The notes under the pieces are model-generated. The model had not been told where the DNA came from, made no database searches, and saw only the letters and a program-made list of their open reading frames with translations. Shown here piece by piece: positions 24,497 through 34,648 of a DNA stretch of 64,000 nucleotides. The DNA comes from Polytrichum commune. Taxonomy: Eukaryota; Streptophyta; Polytrichopsida; Polytrichales; Polytrichaceae. A program made the position numbers and the translations under genes. Position 1 is the stretch's first letter. Each line of letters begins with the position of its first letter. Location of the stretch: positions 42,686,440 to 42,750,439 of the forward strand of contig OX485807.1 in the NCBI GenBank assembly GCA_950295325.1, in the 5' to 3' direction.

Positions 24497-24649
24497 CCCA
24501 CCCACACTTATTGGTGCGGGCCACAAGTGAACGCTTCCTACTAACATTGGTTACATCCAGTGCCTCTCACTAGTTAAACCAACTCTAAAAGTGACCCTTG
24601 CTAGTAGGGAACCGTGCATTGATGGCCCACACCAATAAGTGTGGGTGGG
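24497..24649. mobile_element. Small MITE with 27-bp inverted ends
   Basis: The left arm CCCACCCACACTTATTGGTG plus 7 further bases (24497-24523) matches the inverted right arm (24623-24649) in 26 of 27 positions. The total is 153 bp. A clear target duplication was not resolved. Confidence 0.7.
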
Positions 24650-26110
24650 CTATAAGTCTATACTTGCAAGAAATTAAGCCTTCTTCACACGACCATGTTG
24701 AGTTACGACATGACCATAGCCAAGTCGTGAACACAATAATTGTCTTTAGATCCTCTTGACAACTTGAAATTAGTTATGGATGAAGTGAGATTGCCGAAAG
24801 GTGGAACATAGAGCCTTGAAATAATATTGCACAATACTAGTAATATCAACAAAACAATCGGCCTCAAGATGAATCTTCCCATTGGACCATCTCATCGACC
24901 CCCGGATACAAGGTTTGTGGCACTTCCCACTCCATTGACAATTTTGGAGAGAAGGAATTATCGTACACGAGCGTGCCTCTCATTCATCCAACATAAAAAA
25001 AGGCCTTGAAACAATATGCACTCCGAAAGTTACTTTTTAAAGTTGATTTAACACCAACATTAGTTTTACAGGCCCCAAAATCATTTACCTCAAGTTCATT
25101 TGAGAAGGCAACAAACCTATAGGGGGTCAGTCAAGTCTTTATGTTGGATGGATGAGAGGTATGTTCATTTTCTCTCTCTCTCTCTCCGACAATTTTGATT
25201 GTTGGATCGAAGTAGACATTGTCTCATTTGGTCAACAATTGTGAATATCCTACCACACAAATTTTCGTTTCAACTTTCAGAATTGGAGCCAAAAATGTCG
25301 AAGTTCAAGATGCAAAACATTTAGGAGGTCAAAGTGAATATTCTATTTCTCCTCGAACAATGATCCCGTAGGCTTATTCCCAATCGTGTTCATAATTGAA
25401 CAAGAGTGTTAATAAGTCACATAGTCCAATCTCATTATAACACTCGTCTTTTCATAAGCTATGTCCATTCTTAACTATAAGCCAAGTTGCCATTCGCCAA
25501 TCAATTATTATACATGTCCATTGAAGAAGAGTGGCCACGTAATAAGGCCCACACACCTTATATATCCTTCTCCATCACTTGTCGAGAAAGCCTCCCAGAC
25601 GAAATGAAGATCTGGTCCGATGGCCAATCAAAAGCCGTTCAAAAATATATATAATAAAAAAAAATCTACCTAATTGTTAAACCCTAATAACTTACAACAA
25701 CATTGAGTGTAACGCTTGAAAGAAAATGGCCGAATAGGACACAAGACTAAATAATAATAAGTTGGGTAGTACCTTTTGTGACACCATAAAGAGAACCATT
25801 TCCTACTGCAACCATGCCTGCAACGATGAAGTGAAAATAATGCTCCCTTTCCCATAGGGCTTGAGGAGCATTAAATTGTTTCGAAAACATAACATTATTC
25901 ATATTCACAATAATGTCCTGTGGGACTGACAATATTTTATAGAATATTCTTCACATTCAAATTGGATTGGGGAATATATATATATAGGAATATAGGAATA
26001 TCTAGTGGACTATTGATAGTCCCACAGTACATTGTTATGGATGTGAGTAATGTTATGAAGTTGCCTCCAAGTTGATGGACATTAGAGTTATCCGTTGATC
26101 CAACCGGAGT

Positions 26111-26168
26111 TTTGGTCGGGAGTTGGTTGAGTTGCATACAAATCTTACTCAACCAACTCCCGACCAAA
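26111..26168. repeat. Perfect 22-bp hairpin with 14-bp loop
   Basis: The left arm TTTGGTCGGGAGTTGGTTGA plus GT (26111-26132) is perfectly complementary to 26147-26168. A relative of one arm, 'ttttggtcgggggttggttg', occurs at about 21595 without the second arm. Confidence 0.85.
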
Positions 26169-26379
26169 CCTGGTTGAATTGAAGGATAATAGAGTTTATT
26201 CATAACGTCCCTCTTTGAGGGACGGAATCGCGGGTTTGATCCTTTTTTAATCCTTTTTATTATTAGTATTAAGAGCTCGCTAGCTCATTGTGTTTTGGAG
26301 CCTATGTTGAAAGTTGGGTGCAAATTTTGGGATCTCATCTTCCCACCTTGCAAACTTTGACAGATTTTTAGGATCTTAG

Positions 26380-26590
26380 AAAGGGTATGTGCACGGGGCA
26401 TGTTATCATGAATCCCAGAGCGACCTATGCAAGGCTAGCTTGGCCCACCCATCCTAGTAGGACAAGCTAGAAAACTGGTTTTTATTAGCCGAACACCACT
26501 CCTTGTGGATGATAATTTATGCTTTAAGAATACTTGGGTGACTTGTGTTAATTCTCATAAACTCATGGTTTGGGACTAAATACAGGGTTT
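26380..26590 (-). repeat. Dispersed segment shared (inverted) with 41370-41600
   Basis: On the minus strand it shares 'gtcccaaaccatgagttt', 'gagaattaacacaa', 'gctagcttgtcc' and 'gcatag' in order with the + strand near 41385-41560. Both copies are non-coding. Confidence 0.6.
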
Positions 26591-26650
26591 CATTCACTTT
26601 ACTTTATGAATAACTCTAACGTGCCTTAAATGATTAACAAATTGTGAGTA

Positions 26651-27016
26651 TGTATAATAGAGGCGCCTATTCCCGATCAAGGCCCCATGGGCAATCTACC
26701 GGAATTTTGATAAGTTTGGGATCAAATTTCAATCAGGCCGGGACGAATGTAATCATGACACATTTCTTGATTTTGAGTGCTAAAGTGAGGAGGAATGAGT
26801 GGTTATGGCACATTGTAGACACTAGTAATTTTGTTTGGCCCAACTTTCGGCTTCAAAAATTCACAATAATTTCAATTCAAGGAAAAAAAATTGCTGAAAA
26901 ATATGTAGTCCACATGATTTTTATCTTCCTACATGAGGAAAATTTGCACCGCCTTGTGTTTCACCAAATCAAGCGCAGAATCTCTTAAGTGATCGGTTAT
27001 TGGTGCCTCTACTCTA
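26651..27016. mobile_element. MITE, 'TAGAGGC(G/A)CC' family, copy 1
   Basis: The left end is ATAATAGAGGCGCCTATTCC and the inverted right end is AGAGTAGAGGCACCAATAAC. The full-length match to 61797-62175 includes 'ggaatgagtggttatggc' and 'cttcaaaaattcacaataat'. The 114-residue frame inside is a by-product of this repeat. Right next to it begins a copy of the 'agtccaatctc' dispersed repeat. Confidence 0.7.
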
Positions 27017-27744
27017 GTCCAATCTCTTTTAAACATATGATATCTTTGTGATGTCCATTCTTCTATCCACACTTAACCACACACCACTCAAATGTAAGTG
27101 TCCGTTTAAGATGAGCCACCGAATTGGGCACTTCCACCTTACATAATCATATAATACACCCTAGTTCACAGTTTGAGCATAACTTACACTGCACTGAGTT
27201 ATCAACTTTTCAGTCTTGGGAGAGTGAGCATCAAGTGGTGAGCTATAATTATTAGAATCTGGTAAACTAGTCCAGAATTGAAAGGGGAAGGAGGAGTCTC
27301 TCCACAACTTTGCTCATCAAAGCAACTCTGCTCATGGAAATTTGCAAAAACCTCACTTAGTCACAGCAGGAGTTCGCTCTACAATTGCTGGAGCCAGCCG
27401 TGGATGGCTTAGTAATCTTTGTTCGGATGTGTGGTTGGCGAGGTTTGAGGGTTCTTAGCAACCTTGAGAGGAAAATTATAGTTGGTGTTTTGATTGAAAG
27501 ATGGGGCTGCACTGGGGCAAGATGCTGTCCAGATTCGGCTGGGTACCCAAGAGTCACAAAATCCTCATGCTGGGCCTTGACTTTGTGGGTAAGAACATAC
27601 GCACAATTTCATCTCATTCCCATTCTCTCACCTAATAAATTTTGATACCAAGCTTGCATCTGGTTTCAATGTGATTAGGTGCTGATGGGAAATTTGACAA
27701 GAATGAATAAATGTGGCCCAGAATTATATCATCGAATTATATCT

Positions 27745-28260
27745 CTGAAGCATGACAGAATTTTGCAATCTGATGATGCTGTTCGAGCTCAGGCCTTAAA
27801 CCCTAGCCTCCCCTTTGAGACAGTTTCACAGGCTCAGACTGATTACCTTTTCTTGAAAATTCAAATCTTCTTCCTGGCGGGGCATCAATGGTTTCCACAT
27901 GATTTAATTTCTCTGAAGCATGACAAGATTTTGCAAGCTTACTGGCCAGCTTGACAATCTGATTGTGTTGTTCGAGCTCGGCTCGGCCCCTAAGACCCTT
28001 AAACCCTAGACTCTCATTTGAGACAGTTCCACAGACCTTACTCACCTATTTCAAATCTCTCCCCCGGGTTATAAATATTTTCCACATGATCAAATTTCTC
28101 TCAAGCATGACAAGGTTCGGCAAGGTTCTAGTCGCTAGTTGGAAAATCTGATGGTGTTGGTCGAGCTCCCAGCCTTAAACCCCTTAACTCCCAACTTGGA
28201 CAGATTCACAGGTTCAGACAGCTAACTTATTTAAAATCAAAATTTCGCTCCGAGGTATAA
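27745..28260 (+). repeat. Three-copy tandem repeat, period 168-187 bp
   Basis: The anchor 'ctctgaagcatgacaga' (27743) recurs as 'ctctgaagcatgacaag' (27911) and 'tctcaagcatgacaagg' (28099). Each is followed by 'ctgatg(a)tgctgttcgagctc', 'ccttaaaccctag' and 'gacagttt(c)acag'. The copies are diverged and each has small indels. It lies about 1.5 kb upstream of the ARF-like fragment, with no evident relation. Confidence 0.75.
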
Positions 28261-28329
28261 TGATAAACCTCATTATTGAATGTTGGGATTTTTGGTTTCT
28301 TCCGCATTTGGGTCCGACTGCTGTTAATT

Positions 28330-28490
28330 GACACAAGACTCAATGAACTTGTTGTATAGGAAAGACAACAATTCTTCACAGATACAAGCAAGGATTGGTG
28401 GGTTAAGTGAAACTCCACATAACTCATGCATTTTCCTGAAGTGCCAATGAAGCTCAACATAAATGTGCTTGATTTTTTGTTTGAAAAGAG
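28330..28490 (-). pseudogene. Possible copia retrotransposon RNase H remnant
   Basis: The minus-strand translation includes KHIYVELHWHFRKMHE, reminiscent of the conserved 'KHI.v..HfiRe' motif near the end of copia RNase H. The frame is short and broken, and no integrase, reverse transcriptase or LTR was found nearby. Confidence 0.3.
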
Positions 28491-29339
28491 TTCACTCATA
28501 TGTATTCAGAATTGATGTCAGTTGTCTTGACTGAAAGTGAGGTGTATGTCGATAAATCCACCCCAATTCTCAACACAATCTGTGGGTTAAAATTCACATA
28601 GAATAGGAGAAGTTAGATTCCTAAAAAGCAGTTGGTTTCTTTGTTATATGTTTATGAGCTATAGCAGTGGCACATCTTTGAATTGGAGGTGTAACTTTGT
28701 ATCCATTGGAAATTGAAAAATATGAGTTTGTGTAGAGAGGAAGTGATGCCAAATACTTGTAGTGGCCAAGCAAAGCAACTGTGTTGATGTGTCTATTTTG
28801 TTGATTAATATGAATTCAAGGAGGTGCACTGTCATCCGTAATTGATGACCTTACTATGGCCTGTCCACTACATTTGGTAAATGACATGCTTCGTCTTGCC
28901 ATTGGATGCAAGTTAGTAGACACTCTCAATAACTGCCTTGCTCAGTAGGGTGGAGGCCCCACTACAAGGATCGCGTAGCATTGCCACGTATTCTTTGCCA
29001 CTAGGAGGTACATTGGTGGTATCATAAGCAACTACTCTTAATAGATTTGGAGACCTAAATCTACCTCATAGTGGCAAAGAAATATACGAAGTATTGTCTT
29101 TATTATCATATGCTAATTTATGTCATTTCGGTAACTTTTCTACTGACACTTCTTTTGGATAAAGTTTACAAGTATTGTTCAAGGATGATTGAAATTTGAT
29201 GAAATCCATGCCAATTATTGAAACAAAATTTGGTAAATATTGCATCCTAACATTTATGTAATGAAATATTGTCATGAAATGATTGAAATTCAGATGAAGA
29301 TTCATTTAGTTAAGAACAGTAAATTACAATATTGTAAAT

Positions 29340-29490
29340 TTGTAATACCCCAATAAAATCTACAAAGAATTACAATAATATTAAGTTTACATTCAGTGTT
29401 GGTGACACTACATAGGTGGTTTCCAATTAGTATTGAGCAAGGCAAGTAGAATTCATGACACTAAATACAATATTTAGTGTAGTGGCAACA
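29340..29490. repeat. MITE-like repeat 'GACACTAAATAC..TTTAGTGT', copy 1
   Basis: In inverted orientation it carries the same blocks as 39038-39165 and 42267-42402: 'caattagtattgagcaaggcaa', 'cagtgttggtgacacta' and the palindromic 'acactaaatacaatatttagtgt'. Confidence 0.55.
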
Positions 29491-29733
29491 ACACATGATC
29501 ATTTGTACTGCCTACTATAGCCTGTGGCAATGCTCCTCACATCCATTACCTAGTTCATAGTAGCAGTGGGTCTTACTTTGTTTATAATGTTTTGTCACAA
29601 ACATCCTAAACCCTTTACCCAAATTTGACATTCAGTCTTGTGATTACTTCAAAGGTTTATTTAGCTCGCTGCCTGAAGTCACTATGCCATGGAAGTATCC
29701 CAAGTCTCACTCGCATGAGCAACTATCTTGCAG

Positions 29734-30099
29734 GGTTTGATATTTGTTGTTGACTTGAATGACAAGATTCAGGTGCTTGAATCTCAGGACAAACTCCATG
29801 CCATTTTAGGAGACATAATTTTTTTGACAAAAGTTAATGTAAGCTTGTTAGTACTGGCAAACATGCAGGATTTGGAAGGGGCCATGTCCATTTCTGAGGT
29901 TAGTGAGAAACTCGAATTACTTAGTAGTGTGCAAGATCGAGAATACTTTCTGAAGGGTTGCAGTGCAATGACCGGAGAGGGACTACATGAAGGGCTCGAA
30001 TGGCTTACATTAGCCATCCAAGGGCCATATTTCCTATCTTTCTCACAGCTCTCTTTGACAAGTATGTCGGAATCAATTTACAAATTGTCTTCATCATGA
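29734..30099 (+). pseudogene. ARF-type small GTPase, degenerate 3' exon
   Basis: After a good acceptor (atcttgcag) the frame reads GLIFVVDLNDKIQVLESQDK, then LLVLANMQDLEGAMS..EVSEKLEL and CSAMTGEGLHEGLEWL. ARF proteins have GLIFVVDSNDR, LLVFANKQDLPNAM and TSGEGLYEGLDWL at these places, and plant ARF genes are known to have an exon junction just before GLIF. The match covers about 98 residues without a stop. The G4 guanine-binding motif NKxD is NMQD here. The frame then runs past the normal C-terminus into unrelated sequence (GPYFLSFSQ...). No upstream exons with the P-loop or DxxGQ motif were found, so this is probably a broken gene or a captured exon. A divergent ARF-like gene with unrecognised 5' exons is the alternative. 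Confidence 0.6.
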
Positions 30100-30174
30100 C
30101 CTTTCAGGTGTTTGTCTTACAAACACTTTATACATGTGCATCTTACAAACATTTAAATTATGAGAATTATACCC

Positions 30175-30197
30175 GTATATATATATATATATATATT
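30175..30197 (+). repeat. (TA)n microsatellite
   Basis: A run of about eleven TA units just downstream of the ARF-like fragment. Confidence 0.8.
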
Positions 30198-30740
30198 GAT
30201 TGTGTCTTGTGTTCTGGGAGGTCTAGTGTCAGTCTCATTCTAGGTCACATGTCTCATTGGTACATGTTCTGATGGGCTCTTCTCCATGACCTCGATCAAA
30301 GCATTCGTCTATGCATGCCTAAAACTCAAGTATATCAATTTCACCAAAGTATAAGTTTGAAAATCATAATTACTGCACTTGCACTCATACTTCACTTTCT
30401 AAACACTGGGTATCTGTTTGCCTCCAAATTTCAAAATTATGACAGAAATAATTTAAGGTTAAGTGCTCTCCTTCTACGTACAAGGACCACTCTAGACTGA
30501 ATCTTAACAAACCAAGTATCTTTGCAATTGCACAATAGATGTGAGTTTGAGGATCAATATATGGACACGATGACACTCAACAGCTGATTTACTATGTCTC
30601 AAAAAGACATTGATTCCACATCACCTTATGTGCTAGTAACAGGGACCACTCATAAACTAATGGCTAGGATAGAAACATCCCAAACACAGGGATAGATCTT
30701 ATCAAGGTTGCAGTTATTAAAATACAACAGAGTTATCCTT

Positions 30741-31045
30741 TCAAAAACTCATGTTTTGGTAGGGAGATTTTGCCCCACTTTTAACGATTTATAATGTTTA
30801 AGGAGCGTTCGAGTGCTACTCAAACCCCTAATTTTCCTGAATTGAAGCAGAGGTGTTTGATTTTGGCCAAGAAACGATTATATGAAAATGAACTTTGGGG
30901 TCAAACTCTTGAGAGCACCATTTTTAGGGTGCCTTCAAAAGTTTGCCATGAAATGCATGTATATATAGCTGTCTTTTGGCGCTCCTTACACATTATAAGA
31001 TATCAAATCTGGGGTGAAACTCCTTACCAAAACATGAGTTTTTGA
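30741..31045. mobile_element. MITE with about 36-bp inverted ends, 305 bp
   Basis: The left end TCAAAAACTCATGTTTTGGT is identical to the inverted right end over its first 21 bases. Similarity continues to 'gggagattttgcccca' / 'aggagtttcacccca'. The 83-residue frame inside has no recognisable domain. The element lies about 560 bp downstream of the MBD4-like stop codon. Confidence 0.7.
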
Positions 31046-31606
31046 GAGACTCATGCTTTTATGTTTTTTTGTGTGGTAACAATGAAAAAAAGCCTCAAAA
31101 ACAAGACTACTTGAAACAACAGAATACAAACTTCATCAACAGTCTGGAGATTGATACACAAGAATCCCAAAGAGTGAACTCCAAGTGACCATACTTGACA
31201 CCCACTTCTTTGTTGCATTGATGCTGTCACCTCTCAGGTGTTCTCTATGCAGGTAGCAAAATGGACAATCAAACATATCGTTTTCCTACGTCTTAGTCTA
31301 CATTGACCTCATGTTATATATCTGTACACTGTACACGCATCTGGAGTCCACTTAATTCAGAAACCCTCCAACTCTTGTGAACATAAATAACAATGTCCAA
31401 TTCTCCACATCTGAATTGCACAGCTGGTTTCATGGGGATTAGTACCTTTTACCATAACAAAAAGTTGAGAAACTCCTCCCTCCACGTTGTGACCCAATAG
31501 ATTTATTCCTGGACCACCACAGCTGCTTGTTGCTGAAGAAAAGGTCGTCCTTTTTCTTGTAAACATTCTGAGAAGCATGGAATCTTGAATGCTGCTATAG
31601 CACAAT

Positions 31607-34600
31607 TCAATGCGAAAATCCATAACCCAGGCCTTGAGTGTCACACATCCATCGCCAATATTTGGTCAAAACATGATCATCAGGTTGCACTTCTTGCCAT
31701 CGTCCTTCACAGAAGATTGCATAAGCATCTCTTGCATACCTGTGTGATACCCAGTTCTTATGAGATTATTGCCCCCAACTTTTCCAAGGCAAAGAGGAAC
31801 TAGGTTTTAGAGTTCTCTACCAACTGTCAAGAATTGTGGATATTGACGCCCCTCTACCTCTCACAAATGACCTGCAATAATTTGATACATGGACTCCTAA
31901 TTCTCAGCCTGATGACATGACCCGACTGCATGTATATAGCTCCTGTTATATCAAACTGGATTTGCCAGAAGTAAGCTGCTATTTGATAATAATAATAATA
32001 AAATTATAGCTACAAGTATGTTCTGCTACCATGTACATATCATAACAAACTCAAAGTCAATAAACAAGATAGGACTCTAATGTCCAACTTACTCGCCAAT
32101 GCCATGAAGCTGAGTGACATTGGTCCACTCTGTTCCCAAGTAGTCTTCCGAGAAACGCTGAAGCATTTTTGCTCTCTTATTTTGAAGCCCAAGAGAACGA
32201 ATCACAGCTCCAATATTTTCTGTATCTGTTGATACACATGTCTCTGCGTTTGGACACAGCTCAAAGAGGTCCCAGATCACCTTGTGCATCTATACACTCC
32301 AAGAAAACCCAAAGACAAGAAATAAATTTCATGATTCCTGACATACATAGGAAAAAGACACACCAGAGTATAATAGTCCTAACAATACAAATTCCATTAG
32401 CTCTGTGGCACCACCTGATTCGAATACAAATTTACATTTTTTAAATATAAAATTAACAATAAATAAACAAGTTTGGATAGGGAAAAAGAGAACCCAAACG
32501 GTACTATCTGCAACTCTGGCAGAAGAAAACCATAAGATTGCTGCACAACAATTTACCTGTCGACCTCCTGTTTTGTTCAACAACATGCACGCCACCAAAA
32601 CTTTCCATGGATCCTGATAAAGCTGTTCTTGTATCAAACCATATGGAGACACAGGAGGAACCCATTTTACACCGGATATTAAACGAGCGCCTACAAGAGG
32701 CGTGCTGTCAACAAATAGTTGTTGTGGTTTCCTTCTTTTACGAGGGGGCGTGAAGTCCAGTGAAGAAGCTGGTCCAATAGAAACATCTGGAGACATCTCT
32801 CTATCTGTCAAACACAACAAGTGACTTATTATTTTTTGCTTACAGGATTAGTCATCCTTACAAAAAACTTAAAGCCACACCATCCAAGCCTACCTCTATG
32901 ATCAACACAGCAATGAAATCACTGCTGCTGCTACTACTCTTCCAGCAGCATCCACACTACATTCTTAACAGATTGAAACATCAAAGCAGGATTGCCAAAA
33001 TTACCTGCGTCTGTTTGAGTATGTTGTCTGCTTGGAGAATTCAAAAGTTCTTGTAGCCCCAATTTTTTCTGCCCTTTCCTCTCTGCCTTTAACAATGTTC
33101 CACCTTTCTTTCTTTCCACTTCGAGTTGCACATCAAGCCTTTGTTGAGTCTTAAACTGGCTGTTGGCAATGCGTTGTGAGATTCGACTACCTTTCTGTGT
33201 CTGAGCCTTCACAGCTCGAAGTTTAGTTTTAGCCTTCTCAATCATGGTACATTCAGGCAAAACAACTTCTTCCTCGTCACAACTACGAGAACCACAATCA
33301 TCTTTCCCATCAACATTTGGAGGAGTGCTTTCACTTGGCACAAAAATCTCCTTCCTCCTAGGTCGATTTTTTGCAGCCTGCCTTCGACTGCTAGCAGCTG
33401 TTTTCTTGACTCTTGCCGCATGGAGTTTTGCTTTTGCCTGATCAATCCAAACACCTTTGTCTAGGTTTTCTGAATCCTGTGAGCTCTTTGCTATATCACT
33501 AACGTCTGATCTTTCTTCTACTATTCTACTTTCACCAAATAAATCTTCCAGCTTTCTTCTTTTAGACCTCCTCTCTGTGCTAGCTTTGACAACATCCAGT
33601 TTCGCTCTAGCCCTTTCCAAAGTCACTTTGTTTTTCACATCACCTGGAAGCATAAAAATCATGGTATTCTAAAATTACTAGGTGTAGGTGCCTGGCAGAA
33701 CAATAATAGAAGGCAGATGATGCAAATGAAAGAATCAGTCTTTCCAAGCACTTAACCCTAAAACTCAACAAGCAAGAAATTGTTAATATGTCAACTAATC
33801 GCAAATCACCTCAAAGTGACTCCAATTTCTATGAAGCCACTTGGTTCTCCTAATGTAGAATGTGTGCATTGATATTTTATTCAAGTTCCCAAATGATTGG
33901 CTTCAAAAGTCCCAATTTCTGCATTTCATCTAACAGCTGCTCAGTCCTACGAGTACATCAACCTTCTGACAACGATACCCTTGGAATTCGACAGTAACAA
34001 AGAAGTCTAGAGAAGAACCAAAAACTCACTCAGGCATACTTTTGTAGCAGGAGAAACAAGATTAATAGTGTCGAAGGAACAATCCGGAAGCGAAAATTAT
34101 GAAACCAGATGTATCCAAGACCAACAACAGATGTCAGGAATTCCACAACGTCTACAGTGAATTGAACAACCTCAACATCGACCTCATACTGCACACATAA
34201 CCTTTCAACTATAGAATGCAGAGAAGTCTAGAGAAGAACCAAAACTCGCTGAGGCATACTTTTGTAGCAGAGACAACGAGATTGACTGTGTCGGGGAAAC
34301 GATTCGAAAGCAAAAACTATGAGAGCAGATGTTTCCAAGACCAAAAACAAATGTGAGGCATTCCACAACGTCTACATTGAATTGAACAACCTCAACAGCA
34401 TCCTCATATTGCACACATAACCTTCCAGTTCAGAATGCAAATCACCAGAATTTGGAGAAGGAAATAGTTAAGCAAATAGGTATTGGCGAGAGTTCCTAAC
34501 CTTCGCCCAGGGACTTTGTGTGTTCTCTCAGCCTCATTCTCCGACCCGAGGCTGTCTCCGGTGTGTTTGGGCCAGCCAACATGGATATAGGAGATGGAGG

Positions 34601-34648
34601 AATTCCTGTTGCTACTAAACCCTCCCTGATGATTCCTGTCGTCGCCAT
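31607..34648 (-). CDS. MBD4L: MBD4-like DNA glycosylase (HhH-GPD), G:T/G:U mismatch repair
   Basis: Minus-strand exons 34648-34501, 33643-33005, 32804-32557, 32289-32093 and 31739-31607 join in phase into 454 residues, close to the plant family length. MBD4-type glycosylases remove thymine or uracil opposite guanine in the nucleus, starting base-excision repair. The catalytic domain occupies the C-terminal third, with DPWKVLVACMLLNKT, the helix-hairpin-helix LHGIG (406-410), YARDAYAIFC and PDDHVLTKYW. By alignment to human D560, the catalytic Asp should be D432. The Lys after HGIG in other members is Glu here (E411), a codon split by intron 4. No methyl-CpG-binding domain is visible. The N-terminal half is basic and holds three copies of an AKxKLxAVKA-like motif at about residues 58-72, 116-130 and 184-198. 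The start in exon 1 (MATTGIIREG) was chosen because only that frame joins exon 2 in phase. It is divergent from COX6b. Confidence 0.9.
34001..34439. repeat. 220-bp tandem duplication in MBD4-like intron 1
   Basis: 'agaagtctagagaagaacc' at 34001 recurs at 34222, and 'catacttttgtagcag' at 34035 recurs at 34255. Both copies end with 'gcacacataacctt' and 'gaatgca'. Identity is high (about 85-90% by eye). The whole duplication lies between exon 2 and exon 1 of the MBD4-like gene. Confidence 0.85.

Larger units (their letters stand above)
24660..26640. other. Intergenic, no gene recognised
   Basis: Contains a dispersed-repeat copy at about 25280-25480, a short perfect hairpin at 26111-26168, and one end of a segment shared with 41370-41600. 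No supported exon was seen. Confidence 0.5.

Noticed and set aside
26644-26988. 114-residue open frame
   Set aside because: It lies within a MITE whose second copy (61797-62175) does not keep the frame.
27745-28260. CRISPR-like spaced repeats
   Set aside because: The whole unit is repeated, including the would-be spacers, and the context is a plant nuclear genome.
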